From positions 5,799 to 69,798 of the forward strand of contig NZ_JBQCGW010000215.1 of assembly GCF_051955275.1 (NCBI RefSeq): a stretch of 64,000 bases of DNA, in the 5' to 3' direction. Every line of letters begins with the position of its first letter. Within the stretch, counting starts at the first letter, position 1. A program made the translations under genes and the position numbers. The notes beneath the pieces were generated by a model. It was not told where the DNA came from. It was given only the letters and a program-made list of their open reading frames with translations, and made no database searches. Shown here in pieces: positions 45,443-53,142 of this stretch. This stretch comes from Pseudobacter sp051955275. Its GTDB lineage: Bacteria > Bacteroidota > Bacteroidia > Chitinophagales > Chitinophagaceae.

Positions 45443-46309
45443 ATGATTTTACAAAAGGCAGTAAGAAAACAGGTAAAACTCAGGCTTAATCTTTCTTCTC
45501 CTTCAGGTTTTGGAAAGACCTATGGAGCTTTGTTACTGGCCTTTGGTATTACAGGAGACTGGAATAAAATCTGTGTCATTGATACAGAAAACAATTCCAG
45601 TTCCCTGTATAGCCATCTGGGAGCATTCAATGTGATTTCCCTATTGCCTCCCTTTACTCCCAGCAGATACATTAAAGCCATTAGAATGGCTGAAGAAACA
45701 GGAATGGAAGTTCTCATCATAGATTCCATCACCCACGTCTGGAAGGGACAAGGGGGATTGCTGGAATACCAGAGATCATTAGGAGGCAGGTATCAGGACT
45801 GGGCAAAAGCCACTCCTTTGTATCAGCAGTGGCTTAATACAATTCTACAATCTCCCTGTCATGTAATCACCACCTGCAGAAAGAAACAAGCCTATAATAT
45901 CATTACTGAAGGCAACAAAACTAAAGTAGAGAAAGCTGGTCTGGATGATGAAATCAGGGATGGGTATGAGTATGAAATGACCATTGCCCTTGAAGTCACC
46001 AATGATCAGCATATGGCAAGAGCCTCCAAAGACAGAACAGGCTTGTTCATGGGAAAACCTGAATTTGTCATTACTCCTGAATCTGGTAAACAAATCAGTG
46101 ACTGGTGTAATCAGGGTATACCTGCTATTGCTGAAAGTGATGATTTCATGGAAAGGATTGAAGCCTGTACTGATTTGAAGTCATTGAGCAGGTTGTATAT
46201 TCTGCATCCTGAGCACCAGCAAGCCTACCATGCTCATTTTACCAAAAGAAAGAAGGAATTACAGCCTGAACCTATTGCTGGAACAGGGTTTTCATTAACT
46301 CAAAACTAA
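45443..46309 (+). CDS. RecA-fold ATPase, phage nucleotide-binding (AAA_24-like) protein
   Basis: The start MILQKAVRKQVKLRLNLSSP at 45443 gives 288 aa. A longer frame to 45392 adds residues without family character. The P-loop PSGFGKT (about residues 20-26) is followed by CVIDTENNSSSLYSHLG (adenine-side acidic motif), the Walker B strand EVLIIDSITHVWKG and RKKQAYNII, a pattern shared with phage/plasmid RecA-like nucleotide-binding proteins. Such proteins assist replication or recombination of mobile elements. It is 7 nt upstream of the DUF3871-like gene, which points to a joint operon. Only one CpG was seen in the gene. Confidence 0.75.
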   Translation: MILQKAVRKQVKLRLNLSSPSGFGKTYGALLLAFGITGDWNKICVIDTENNSSSLYSHLGAFNVISLLPPFTPSRYIKAIRMAEETGMEVLIIDSITHVWKGQGGLLEYQRSLGGRYQDWAKATPLYQQWLNTILQSPCHVITTCRKKQAYNIITEGNKTKVEKAGLDDEIRDGYEYEMTIALEVTNDQHMARASKDRTGLFMGKPEFVITPESGKQISDWCNQGIPAIAESDDFMERIEACTDLKSLSRLYILHPEHQQAYHAHFTKRKKELQPEPIAGTGFSLTQN

Positions 46310-46315
46310 TTCCAT

Positions 46316-47296
46316 ATGGAAACAGTATTCAATGAACAAGAATTAGCCTTACTGGAAGAGGGAACAGTGCTTATTTCATCTGATAAGCCATTTATCCAGG
46401 CTAATACCATAGAATCTTCAGTAGAAGAGATCAGGCACAAGCATGTAATTCCTGTTTTTATTAAAGACAATGAGCCAGTAATCTCCCAGTCAGATTTCAT
46501 CGAAAGTACTATGGGGATAGTGTCTGGTTTATTTCAAAGGGAAACCATTTTAAAGCCTTCTGTAAGATTATCTCACCCTATTAAGGGCAGAATCCCAGAG
46601 GCCAAGGACAAGCCTGCCAGTGCCTTACAGGAGCATGAAAAGACCCTGTATTATGAAAGGATGGCCTTTGTCATAGAAATTCCTTCCATTCAGGACACCA
46701 TTGCAGGCAATACCTTATCGCTGACTATTGGAGGAATCAAAGCCTACAATCTGGACAACCTGTACAGCAGAAAAGGAGCTGATGAACATTTTAAAGTGTT
46801 TATTGGATTTCAGAATAAGGTCTGCACCAATATGTGTGTCTGGACTGATGGTTACCTGAGTGATCTGAAAGTTAAGAATATTGCTCAGTTGAAAGCAAGC
46901 ATCCAGACTATGATAGAGGGCTACAATGCCAGTCAGCATCTTCAGGAGCTGAAATCCTTCACAGGGTATGATTTATCAGAACAGCAGTTTGCTCAACTCA
47001 TAGGCAGGTGCAGGATGTATAATTTCCTGCCTGCTAATCTGAGAAATGAAATTGACCCCTTATTGCTCAGTGATACCCAACTGGGAGCTGTAGTAAAAGA
47101 TTATTACAGGGATGATTGCTTTTGCAGGAATGAAGCAGGCAATATCAATCTGTGGAGATTATACAACCTGTTCACAGGAGCCAATAAGACCTCCTATATA
47201 GACACTTTTGTAGACAGGAGTGTAAATGCCTTCCAGTTTGTAGATCAGTTGAAACATGGATTGGATAACAGGAGTAGTAATTGGTTTTTAAACTAA
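46316..47296 (+). CDS. DUF3871-like protein of Bacteroidota mobile elements
   Basis: A 326-aa soluble protein. The central block FKVFIGFQNKVCTNMCVWTD, followed by LIGRCRMYNFLP, is what I associate with DUF3871 proteins found beside replication and recombination genes of Bacteroidota elements. The later block KTSYIDTFVDRSVNAFQFVD resembles the end of phage DUF932-type proteins. The biochemical role is unknown. It follows the RecA-fold ATPase by 6 nt and is followed by a 9-bp hairpin (47300-47324). Two CpG sites were seen in 981 bp. Confidence 0.6.
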   Translation: METVFNEQELALLEEGTVLISSDKPFIQANTIESSVEEIRHKHVIPVFIKDNEPVISQSDFIESTMGIVSGLFQRETILKPSVRLSHPIKGRIPEAKDKPASALQEHEKTLYYERMAFVIEIPSIQDTIAGNTLSLTIGGIKAYNLDNLYSRKGADEHFKVFIGFQNKVCTNMCVWTDGYLSDLKVKNIAQLKASIQTMIEGYNASQHLQELKSFTGYDLSEQQFAQLIGRCRMYNFLPANLRNEIDPLLLSDTQLGAVVKDYYRDDCFCRNEAGNINLWRLYNLFTGANKTSYIDTFVDRSVNAFQFVDQLKHGLDNRSSNWFLN

Positions 47297-47299
47297 ACA

Positions 47300-47330
47300 A
47301 AGAGCTGGCACATCACCAGCTCTTATTCTT
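47300..47330 (+). terminator. Hairpin after the DUF3871-like gene, possible attenuator
   Basis: The perfect 9-bp stem AAGAGCTGG / CCAGCTCTT has a 7-nt loop (47300-47324) and is followed by ATTCTTT. It lies 3 nt after the DUF3871-like stop and 10 nt before the next ATG (47335), so it could lower expression of the downstream genes. Confidence 0.5.
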
Positions 47331-47334
47331 TACT

Positions 47335-47580
47335 ATGAAAGATCATTATACCATTAAATACTGTGATGCCAGCAGTATTCTGCTGATCAATCCACAGGGA
47401 ATATTGAAAAGGCTGTATTGTCCCTTCAGGGTGCAATGCAAATTAAACACTGGGCCATTTAAGCAAGGCATGTGGGTGTGGGTGGAGGAAGTAACTGTAA
47501 ATGCTCAGGATCAGCTACTATTCAGTATTCTGGATAGCCTTTATCTCCATGCTCATTTTGATATTAAAACTGTATTCTGA
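47335..47580 (+). CDS. Hypothetical protein (81 aa) upstream of the AAA ATPase
   Basis: The ATG at 47335 (MKDHYTIKYCDASSILLINP) lies just after the hairpin. A longer frame begins with TTG inside the preceding gene and is unlikely. It is a soluble, beta-rich protein (CPFRVQCKLNTGPFKQGMWVWVEEVTVN) that could be a small SH3-like or OB-like domain. Its stop codon overlaps the ATPase start by one base (TGATG), indicating translational coupling. No family was recognised and the gene contains no CpG. Confidence 0.55.
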   Translation: MKDHYTIKYCDASSILLINPQGILKRLYCPFRVQCKLNTGPFKQGMWVWVEEVTVNAQDQLLFSILDSLYLHAHFDIKTVF

Positions 47581-49184
47581 TGAAAGGAGCAACACTAAAC
47601 ACCCAGAATACAGAATGCCTGACATGGAGGTATGAGCAATTAACTGTGGCTGTACTGGGAGGGCTGAAGAAAGAGGGACTGGATAGAATGAGGGTTACTT
47701 TGAAGCTGGAATGGAAAGACAACACTATCAGGCATAGTTTGGATTTATACAATGATACCCAGCTAGAAAATCTAATCAGAAAATGTGCTGAGAGGTTTAG
47801 CCTGGGAACTGTATTCATGACAGAGCTTTTTGCTGCACTGGTGAATGTTTTGGAAGCTTACAGGCTGGAACTGTTAGCCAAACAGCAGGCTGAAAAGCCT
47901 GTTCCTGTTATCTTATCTACTGATGAAAGAAAAGCTGCACAAGGATTCCTAGAGCAACCTGACCTTCTTCAGCAAACCAATGAGCTGATAGGACAATCAG
48001 GAGTGATTGGAGAAGAAGCCAACAGGTTGCTGATGTATTTAATCTTCACCAGCAGGAAAAGAGAACATCCTTTGCATGTAATCAGTTTAGGCAGCAGTGG
48101 TACAGGAAAAAGTCATTTACAGGAGAAGGTAGGAGAACTGATTCCTTCTGATGAAGTGATTGAGATCACCAGTCTCAGTGAAAATGCCTTCTATTATTTT
48201 GGCAAGCAGGAACTGAAACACAAACTGCTATTAATTGAGGATCTGGATGGGGCTCAGGATGTACTATATCCACTCAGGGAACTACAGAGTAAGAAGGTGA
48301 TCAATAAGACTGTGGTGTACAAGAGTGCAGCAGGAGAGCCACAGACCACCACCCTGAGAGTAGAAGGACCAGTTTGTATTGGAGGCTGTACCACTCAGGA
48401 ATCAGTCTATGAAGACAATGCCAACAGGAGCTTTCTGCTGTATTTGGATGAAAGCAGAGAGCAGGATGCAAGGATCATGGACTATCAGCGGAAAAGGAGT
48501 GCAGGGAAGATCAATTCAAGAGAAGAAAAGAGAGTGAAACAGTTCCTGCAAAATGTTCAGAGAGTATTACAGCCTGTAGCTGTCAGAAATCCCTATGCTG
48601 AATATCTGGTGTTACCTGAGCATGTATTCAAGCCCAGAAGGACCAATGCTCATTATCTGGCTTTCATTGAAGCAGTAACCTTCTATCACCAGTTTCAGAG
48701 GAAACAGCAAACAGATAATGCAACAGGAGAAGTATTCATTGAAACTTCTGTAGAGGACATTAGGCAGGCTAATTTGCTCATGAAAGAAATCCTGCTGAGG
48801 AAATCAGATGATCTTTCAGGAGCCTGTAGAAACTATCTGGAAAGGCTCAGGGCATGGCTTGAAAAGAATTCCTTAGCTGTTTTTACTAACAGGGAAGTCA
48901 GTAACAGTCTGCACATTCCTATTCCTACAGTGAAAAGGCATAATTTAGCTTTATTGAATGCAGGCTATTTACAGAAACAGCTCACAGAGGATACCAGAAT
49001 CCACACCTACAGCCTGATTGAGGGGATCACCTACCAGCAATTAAGCCACTCTATTAGTACAGTATTGGATTCCATGTTAGAAAATCTGTCTTCTTATCAG
49101 CTCACTGGCTCACCACCAGCTCAGTTACCTAATGAGCCACTGAAACCCAGTACCAGTAAGAAAAAGAAGGCATCAGCTCAATAG
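47580..49184 (+). CDS. AAA-type ATPase with C-terminal winged HTH (534 aa)
   Basis: The Walker A GSSGTGKS is at residues 171-178 and the Walker B-like strand LLLIEDLDG near 217-225. A further DDE-like loop follows, then a C-terminal winged-helix (about 435-475, VFTNREVSNSLHIPIPTVKR). A Lys-rich tail ends the protein. This layout fits a DNA-dependent helicase or primase-associated ATPase of mobile elements. I cannot place it in a named family. It is coupled to the preceding gene by a one-base overlap and precedes the recombinase pair by 50 nt. Only one CpG was found in 1605 bp, inside a CGG Arg codon. A decayed copy of its 3' end lies at 54822-54935. Confidence 0.65.
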   Translation: MKGATLNTQNTECLTWRYEQLTVAVLGGLKKEGLDRMRVTLKLEWKDNTIRHSLDLYNDTQLENLIRKCAERFSLGTVFMTELFAALVNVLEAYRLELLAKQQAEKPVPVILSTDERKAAQGFLEQPDLLQQTNELIGQSGVIGEEANRLLMYLIFTSRKREHPLHVISLGSSGTGKSHLQEKVGELIPSDEVIEITSLSENAFYYFGKQELKHKLLLIEDLDGAQDVLYPLRELQSKKVINKTVVYKSAAGEPQTTTLRVEGPVCIGGCTTQESVYEDNANRSFLLYLDESREQDARIMDYQRKRSAGKINSREEKRVKQFLQNVQRVLQPVAVRNPYAEYLVLPEHVFKPRRTNAHYLAFIEAVTFYHQFQRKQQTDNATGEVFIETSVEDIRQANLLMKEILLRKSDDLSGACRNYLERLRAWLEKNSLAVFTNREVSNSLHIPIPTVKRHNLALLNAGYLQKQLTEDTRIHTYSLIEGITYQQLSHSISTVLDSMLENLSSYQLTGSPPAQLPNEPLKPSTSKKKKASAQ

Positions 49185-49234
49185 CTCACCAGAAAAGGGA
49201 TACCCCCTCATTATTTATTATCAATTCAGACACT

Positions 49235-50212
49235 ATGAAGTCACTTTCATTACAGTCTGCCCATTTCCTGTATTTGGAAAAGAGTTATCAGGAATGGTTG
49301 CAGACTATTGGTTATGCTGATCCTACAGTAAACAATTGGCCTGCTCATGTACATGAGCTGCTGCATTATCTTGAAAGCAGGGGTGTTCAGCATATTACAA
49401 CAGTCAGTCATTTGCAGATACAGGACTTTATCTTTCATATCAAGTACAGAAAGAATCATTCCAGAGCAGGAGCATTAAGTAGCAGTAGCATTAACACCAT
49501 CATCAATGCCATCAACAGCTTTGCCAAATACCTCAACAGTACTGGCAAGTATGTGCTTGATTTGACTTTGGAAAGAGCTGAAGCGGATCAGGAAGTGCCT
49601 GTAGTGCTTTCATTAAAAGAGATCAGAGAACTATATGAGGCTACTTTCAGACCATCCAGAGAAAACCCTGTTGCTATGGGGCAAAGGGACAGGGCTATGA
49701 TTGCTGTCTTCTATGGCTGTGGCCTCAGAAAGATGGAAGGCACCATGCTCAACCTGTCAGATATTGACCTTCAAAAGAACAGAATCTTTGTCAGAAAAGG
49801 AAAGGGCAACAAACAAAGGTATGTTCCTCTGGCATCCAAGCCAGCAGAAGACCTCAGAGCCTACATTCAGGAGGGTAGGGATTGGTTTCTGTATGAACAC
49901 TATGCCAAGAGATATACAGATAAATATGCCAGTAAGAAAGGAACCTCCAACAGTGAGGCTCTTTTCATTGGTAAGCATGGAGACAGGATGAGCAAGTTCT
50001 ATCAGAGGTTGGCCATCCTGAAGGAAAGAGCAGGCATAGAGAAACAGTTTGGCCCTCATACCCTGAGACACAGCATAGCCACCCATTTAGCCATGAGTGG
50101 AATGGAGATCGAGGAAATATCCAGATTCTTAGGGCATAGCTCACTGGATTCAACACAATTATATGTACACCTTGCTCATGAATTAAAACAGGCAGACAAT
50201 GGAAGAATTTAG
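49235..50212 (+). CDS. Tyrosine recombinase/integrase (catalytically complete)
   Basis: A 325-aa XerC/D-like integrase with an N-terminal SAM-like core-binding domain (about residues 10-110) and a C-terminal catalytic domain. The catalytic set is complete: Arg165 (CGLRKMEG), the beta-hairpin Lys in RKGKGNKQRYV, His275 and Arg278 (HTLRHS), His301 (LGHSS) and the nucleophile Tyr310 (STQLYVHL). It is the likely enzyme for integration and excision of the surrounding element. Its 3' end overlaps the second recombinase gene by 14 nt. Confidence 0.92.
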   Translation: MKSLSLQSAHFLYLEKSYQEWLQTIGYADPTVNNWPAHVHELLHYLESRGVQHITTVSHLQIQDFIFHIKYRKNHSRAGALSSSSINTIINAINSFAKYLNSTGKYVLDLTLERAEADQEVPVVLSLKEIRELYEATFRPSRENPVAMGQRDRAMIAVFYGCGLRKMEGTMLNLSDIDLQKNRIFVRKGKGNKQRYVPLASKPAEDLRAYIQEGRDWFLYEHYAKRYTDKYASKKGTSNSEALFIGKHGDRMSKFYQRLAILKERAGIEKQFGPHTLRHSIATHLAMSGMEIEEISRFLGHSSLDSTQLYVHLAHELKQADNGRI

Positions 50213-51065
50213 AAAGTATCTACAGTCTCAGAAACTAAAAAACAGTACTGTAGAGGAACACAGCAAGAATGTAGGTTATTTCACCCAATGGCTGAAACAG
50301 GAAGACTATGATTCTGGTACCACCATTCAGTATCCTGATCTGTTAGGTTACATCCAGTTTGAGAAAGAGAAAGGTATTACACCTGCTACTATCAACCTGA
50401 GGCTGTCCAGCATAAAGTATTATTTTGAATACCTTAAAAGCATTGGAGAAGTGGTGAAGAATCCTGCCAAAACAATTAGGGTGAAAGGAACCATTAACAC
50501 CATCATTGAAAATCCTCTGAGTACCCCGGAACTTGAAAGCCTGTATCAGCAGTATGCTCAGTTAGCTGTTCCTGATCATCTGGTGATCATACACAAAAGA
50601 AGTGTAGTGATACTAGGACTTATGATCTGGCAGGGTATACATTCAGGAGAACTACAGAAAATGGAGATCAGCCATATTGATCTGAACAATGCTTCAGTAT
50701 ATATTCCATCCACCAGCCAGAGTAATAGCAGACAGATCAGTATTAATAGTAAACAGTTATTGAGCCTTCATGAATATGTATCAGCCATAAGGCTTTTATT
50801 GAAGCCAAAAGGAAATGAACTGATTGCAGGAAGTGTCAGGAACCATGTACAGAGAGTGCTACAAGAGATAGAAGGCATCAATCCCATGATCAGGAATGCC
50901 CAACAGATCAGAGGTTCAGTGATCATCAACTGGCTGAAAAAGCATTCCAAAAGACAGGTGCAATACATGTCTGGACATAAATACATCAGCAGTACTGAAA
51001 AGTATGTTCAACAGGATGTAGATTCTCTGAAAGATGTACTGGCAAAGCATCATCCCTTTGGATAA
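50199..51065 (+). CDS. Second tyrosine recombinase, catalytically degenerate
   Basis: A 288-aa paralogue with the same SAM-like N-terminal and recombinase C-terminal layout (RLSSIKYYFEYLKSIGEVVK near residue 75). The first catalytic Arg is replaced by His148 (WQGIHSGEL), and the His of the HxxR motif is Gln (QQIRGS). The second His and the Tyr remain (SGHKY, STEKYV). It therefore probably cannot cleave DNA alone and may act as a structural partner of the complete recombinase 14 nt upstream. Two decayed fragments of this gene occur at 54963-55010 and 56708-56758, showing that related elements once sat nearby. Confidence 0.85.
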   Translation: MEEFRKYLQSQKLKNSTVEEHSKNVGYFTQWLKQEDYDSGTTIQYPDLLGYIQFEKEKGITPATINLRLSSIKYYFEYLKSIGEVVKNPAKTIRVKGTINTIIENPLSTPELESLYQQYAQLAVPDHLVIIHKRSVVILGLMIWQGIHSGELQKMEISHIDLNNASVYIPSTSQSNSRQISINSKQLLSLHEYVSAIRLLLKPKGNELIAGSVRNHVQRVLQEIEGINPMIRNAQQIRGSVIINWLKKHSKRQVQYMSGHKYISSTEKYVQQDVDSLKDVLAKHHPFG

Positions 51066-51086
51066 CGATAACTTAGCATATCCCTA

Positions 51087-52343
51087 GTGGTTATTTTTGT
51101 ATACCTTCTTTCCTATGTTTATCTTTATAGTTCAGGATCAGAAAGTGTGCAGTTAGGTAACCACTTAGGGAATGTGCTGGTGACAATCTCTGATAGAAAG
51201 AAAGGCATAGCAGATCCTTTGAATGCAGCTTTGATTAAGTTCTTTGAACCAGTGATGTTGAGTGGAACGGATTATTATCCGTTTGGTATGCCAATGAGGA
51301 TAGGAGGGGATAGTAGTTACAGGTATGGGTTTAATGGGAAAGAGAATGATAATGAGGTGAAAGGGGGAGATGGGTTGCAGCAGGATTATGGGATGAGGGT
51401 GTATGATAATAGGTTGGGGAGGTTTTTGAGTGTTGATCCAGTTACTCAGGCATATCCATGGCTAACTCCTTATCAATTTGCAAGTAACAATCCAGTACGC
51501 TTTGTTGATTTGGATGGAGCTGAAAGCGACGACCCGCTTGATCAAGCTCAAAAGGGCACCACCTTGCTTAAAATATTTGTTGACACAAAAGATGCAGCTT
51601 GGAATCTTTTATTTACGACGGCTTATCCCCACTCCCAAGGTTGGCTAATAAAGAAGTTATTGAGTAATCAGGGGCATGATGCAGGAGACTTAGATGCAAT
51701 TCAGTTAAGCCAAGCATTTGATGTAATTTCGGAAGAAGGACAATTTAAGGTGATCTCTGAGAGAAGCTTTACTGAAAAATTGTTTACAATAACTTTTTCT
51801 ACGATCACCGTAGCAGGTTCGCTTCCATCTAAAGGTGGCGGGCCGTATATGGCAATTAAAATTAGTCCAATTGTTTCAACGGCGATAAGTGACATTTTGA
51901 AAGGTTTAAAGTTGTCACAAGAGATAAAACAGGGAGTTAAGGATATTGAGAAATTTGCAGACCGTGCTCACGTAGGGCAAAATTTAAAATCATTTGAAGC
52001 GGAAAGCGGCGCAATACTTCAAGCAACACATGGAATAAAGCTAAGAGAAATAAAGGAAGTTGGTGAGAAAGGGGATTATGCAGTTGTTAGCGGTTCAATT
52101 AACGGAAAAGATTTAGCTGGAAAAACTATTGATCAACTTGGTATTCCCGCTTCGGCGAAGAGTTACGTTAAAATGAAAGAATTTTTAAGGTCTATAGACA
52201 TCCATCTGCACCCTGACAAAGGTGTAGATTACATTTTACTTGATGGCAGGAATTTCACAGAGGCTCAAAGAGGTCAAATAACGGAGTATTTAAATAAAAA
52301 TCACTCTAGTGATTTAGAAAGAGTTATCACAATAGGCTTTTAA
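51087..52343 (+). CDS. Orphan Rhs C-terminal tip with a different toxin domain
   Basis: An open frame of 418 aa beginning with GTG. Only from about 51141 (SVQLGNHLGNVLVTISD) does it match the Rhs protein, so it has no signal peptide, no YD barrel and probably no native start. It contains the Rhs core (NGKENDNEVKGGDGLQQDYG, GRFLSVDP) and then a tip of about 280 residues unlike that of the 3337-aa protein. The last 130 residues (GDYAVVSGSINGKDLAGKTI, then MKEFLRSIDIHLHPDKG and DYILLDGRNFTEAQRGQITE) resemble CdiA-type nuclease tips of the BECR fold; that family link is tentative. It is probably a silent donor cassette for tip exchange. Confidence 0.7.
   Translation: MVIFVYLLSYVYLYSSGSESVQLGNHLGNVLVTISDRKKGIADPLNAALIKFFEPVMLSGTDYYPFGMPMRIGGDSSYRYGFNGKENDNEVKGGDGLQQDYGMRVYDNRLGRFLSVDPVTQAYPWLTPYQFASNNPVRFVDLDGAESDDPLDQAQKGTTLLKIFVDTKDAAWNLLFTTAYPHSQGWLIKKLLSNQGHDAGDLDAIQLSQAFDVISEEGQFKVISERSFTEKLFTITFSTITVAGSLPSKGGGPYMAIKISPIVSTAISDILKGLKLSQEIKQGVKDIEKFADRAHVGQNLKSFEAESGAILQATHGIKLREIKEVGEKGDYAVVSGSINGKDLAGKTIDQLGIPASAKSYVKMKEFLRSIDIHLHPDKGVDYILLDGRNFTEAQRGQITEYLNKNHSSDLERVITIGF
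51321..51438 (+). repeat. Rhs-core recombination segment, copy 2 (orphan tip)
   Basis: This is the second copy of the 118-nt core segment at 40500-40617, with about ten mismatches by hand alignment. Recombination between the two would place the orphan toxin tip on the full-length Rhs gene and delete or move the mobile element between them. Confidence 0.7.
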
Positions 52344-52353
52344 ATTAATAACT

Positions 52354-52812
52354 ATGGCTACTAGTTTCATTTCAATGAACCAAAAACAAGGGTTTTGGAT
52401 AAGTGATTCGTTTATGCAAGTGATTTGCTGGGGAATTGTGCATTCAATTGATAGTTGTTCAGATGTAGAATTTGCTTGGATGAAAGGAGAGTTTAGAGAT
52501 CATATTTATCATTGTTCTCAGGGGCTATTTGTGGGGTTTATTGATCTAAGTCTTGATGAATATTTAGTAGATGATAAAAGGAAAAGTCAAATGAAAATAT
52601 GTATTGAAAAGACAAAAACCTTTTTCGTGAGTAAAGGGGAGTTTATTCCTGTTGAGGAACTTAATTCCTTTCAACGTGTTCCCGAAACAAAAGTTAATTG
52701 GACACTTCCTTTGAGTACTAAAATTCCGTTGAAAGGGTTAACATTTATGATTGAAATAATAGATGGGAAATGGCAGTTGGGAATCGGAGACGAGATTGAT
52801 TGGATTAGCTAG
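52354..52812 (+). CDS. Putative immunity protein for the orphan Rhs tip
   Basis: It starts 10 nt after the orphan tip stops and encodes 152 aa without signal or membrane segments. Aromatic-rich beta strands (WISDSFMQVICWGIVHSI, FVGFIDLSLDEYLVDD) and a Trp-rich end (GKWQLGIGDEIDWIS) fit a small single-domain immunity protein. I recognise no family. The assignment rests on the toxin-then-small-gene order seen also at 41544. The last base of its stop codon is the first base of IS1-like motif B. Confidence 0.6.
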   Translation: MATSFISMNQKQGFWISDSFMQVICWGIVHSIDSCSDVEFAWMKGEFRDHIYHCSQGLFVGFIDLSLDEYLVDDKRKSQMKICIEKTKTFFVSKGEFIPVEELNSFQRVPETKVNWTLPLSTKIPLKGLTFMIEIIDGKWQLGIGDEIDWIS

Positions 52813-52860
52813 GTAGTGTACAACTTGTCAATTGCTAAATAACACTCATAAGGATTGGCT
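52812..52860 (+). repeat. IS1-end-like motif B after the second immunity gene
   Basis: The motif starts GGTAGTGTACAACTTGTCA at the last base of the immunity stop codon and continues through CTAAATAACACTCATAAGG to GGATTGGCT. It matches motif A at most positions, but the right arm of the terminator is lost, as TTATTGTCAC follows. Confidence 0.5.
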
Positions 52861-52900
52861 TTATTGTCACAAGATATTTACATCAAAACAAAAACTTGAT

Positions 52901-53089
52901 ATGAATAAGTTTGAAATGTATGATGTGGTGATAGCATTACAGGATTTAGAAAATGTGCCTAAAGGTTCAAAGGGTACTATTCTAATGGTGTTTAAAGATG
53001 GAGAGGCTTATGAAGTAGAGTTTATGGATAATGAAGGGAATACATTAAATATAATAACCGTAAAGAATAGTGAAATAGAAATGATATAA
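52901..53089 (+). CDS. DUF4926-family small protein (62 aa)
   Basis: The start MNKFEMYDVVIALQDLENVP at 52901 fits the DUF4926 family, whose members begin with a short (Y/F)DVV-L strand, have a central KGSKGTI and end with EVEFMDNEGNTLN, all visible here. A longer frame from 52832 passes through the degenerate IS1-like motif and is unlikely. DUF4926 proteins are small SH3-like domains often found near toxins and may serve as immunity proteins. No toxin is left directly beside it, so it could be an orphan immunity gene from a lost cassette (inference). Confidence 0.65.
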   Translation: MNKFEMYDVVIALQDLENVPKGSKGTILMVFKDGEAYEVEFMDNEGNTLNIITVKNSEIEMI

Positions 53090-53142
53090 GATAAAAATGC
53101 TTTTTTTAGACAGTCACTATTGAATCATAAATTTAGTTAACT

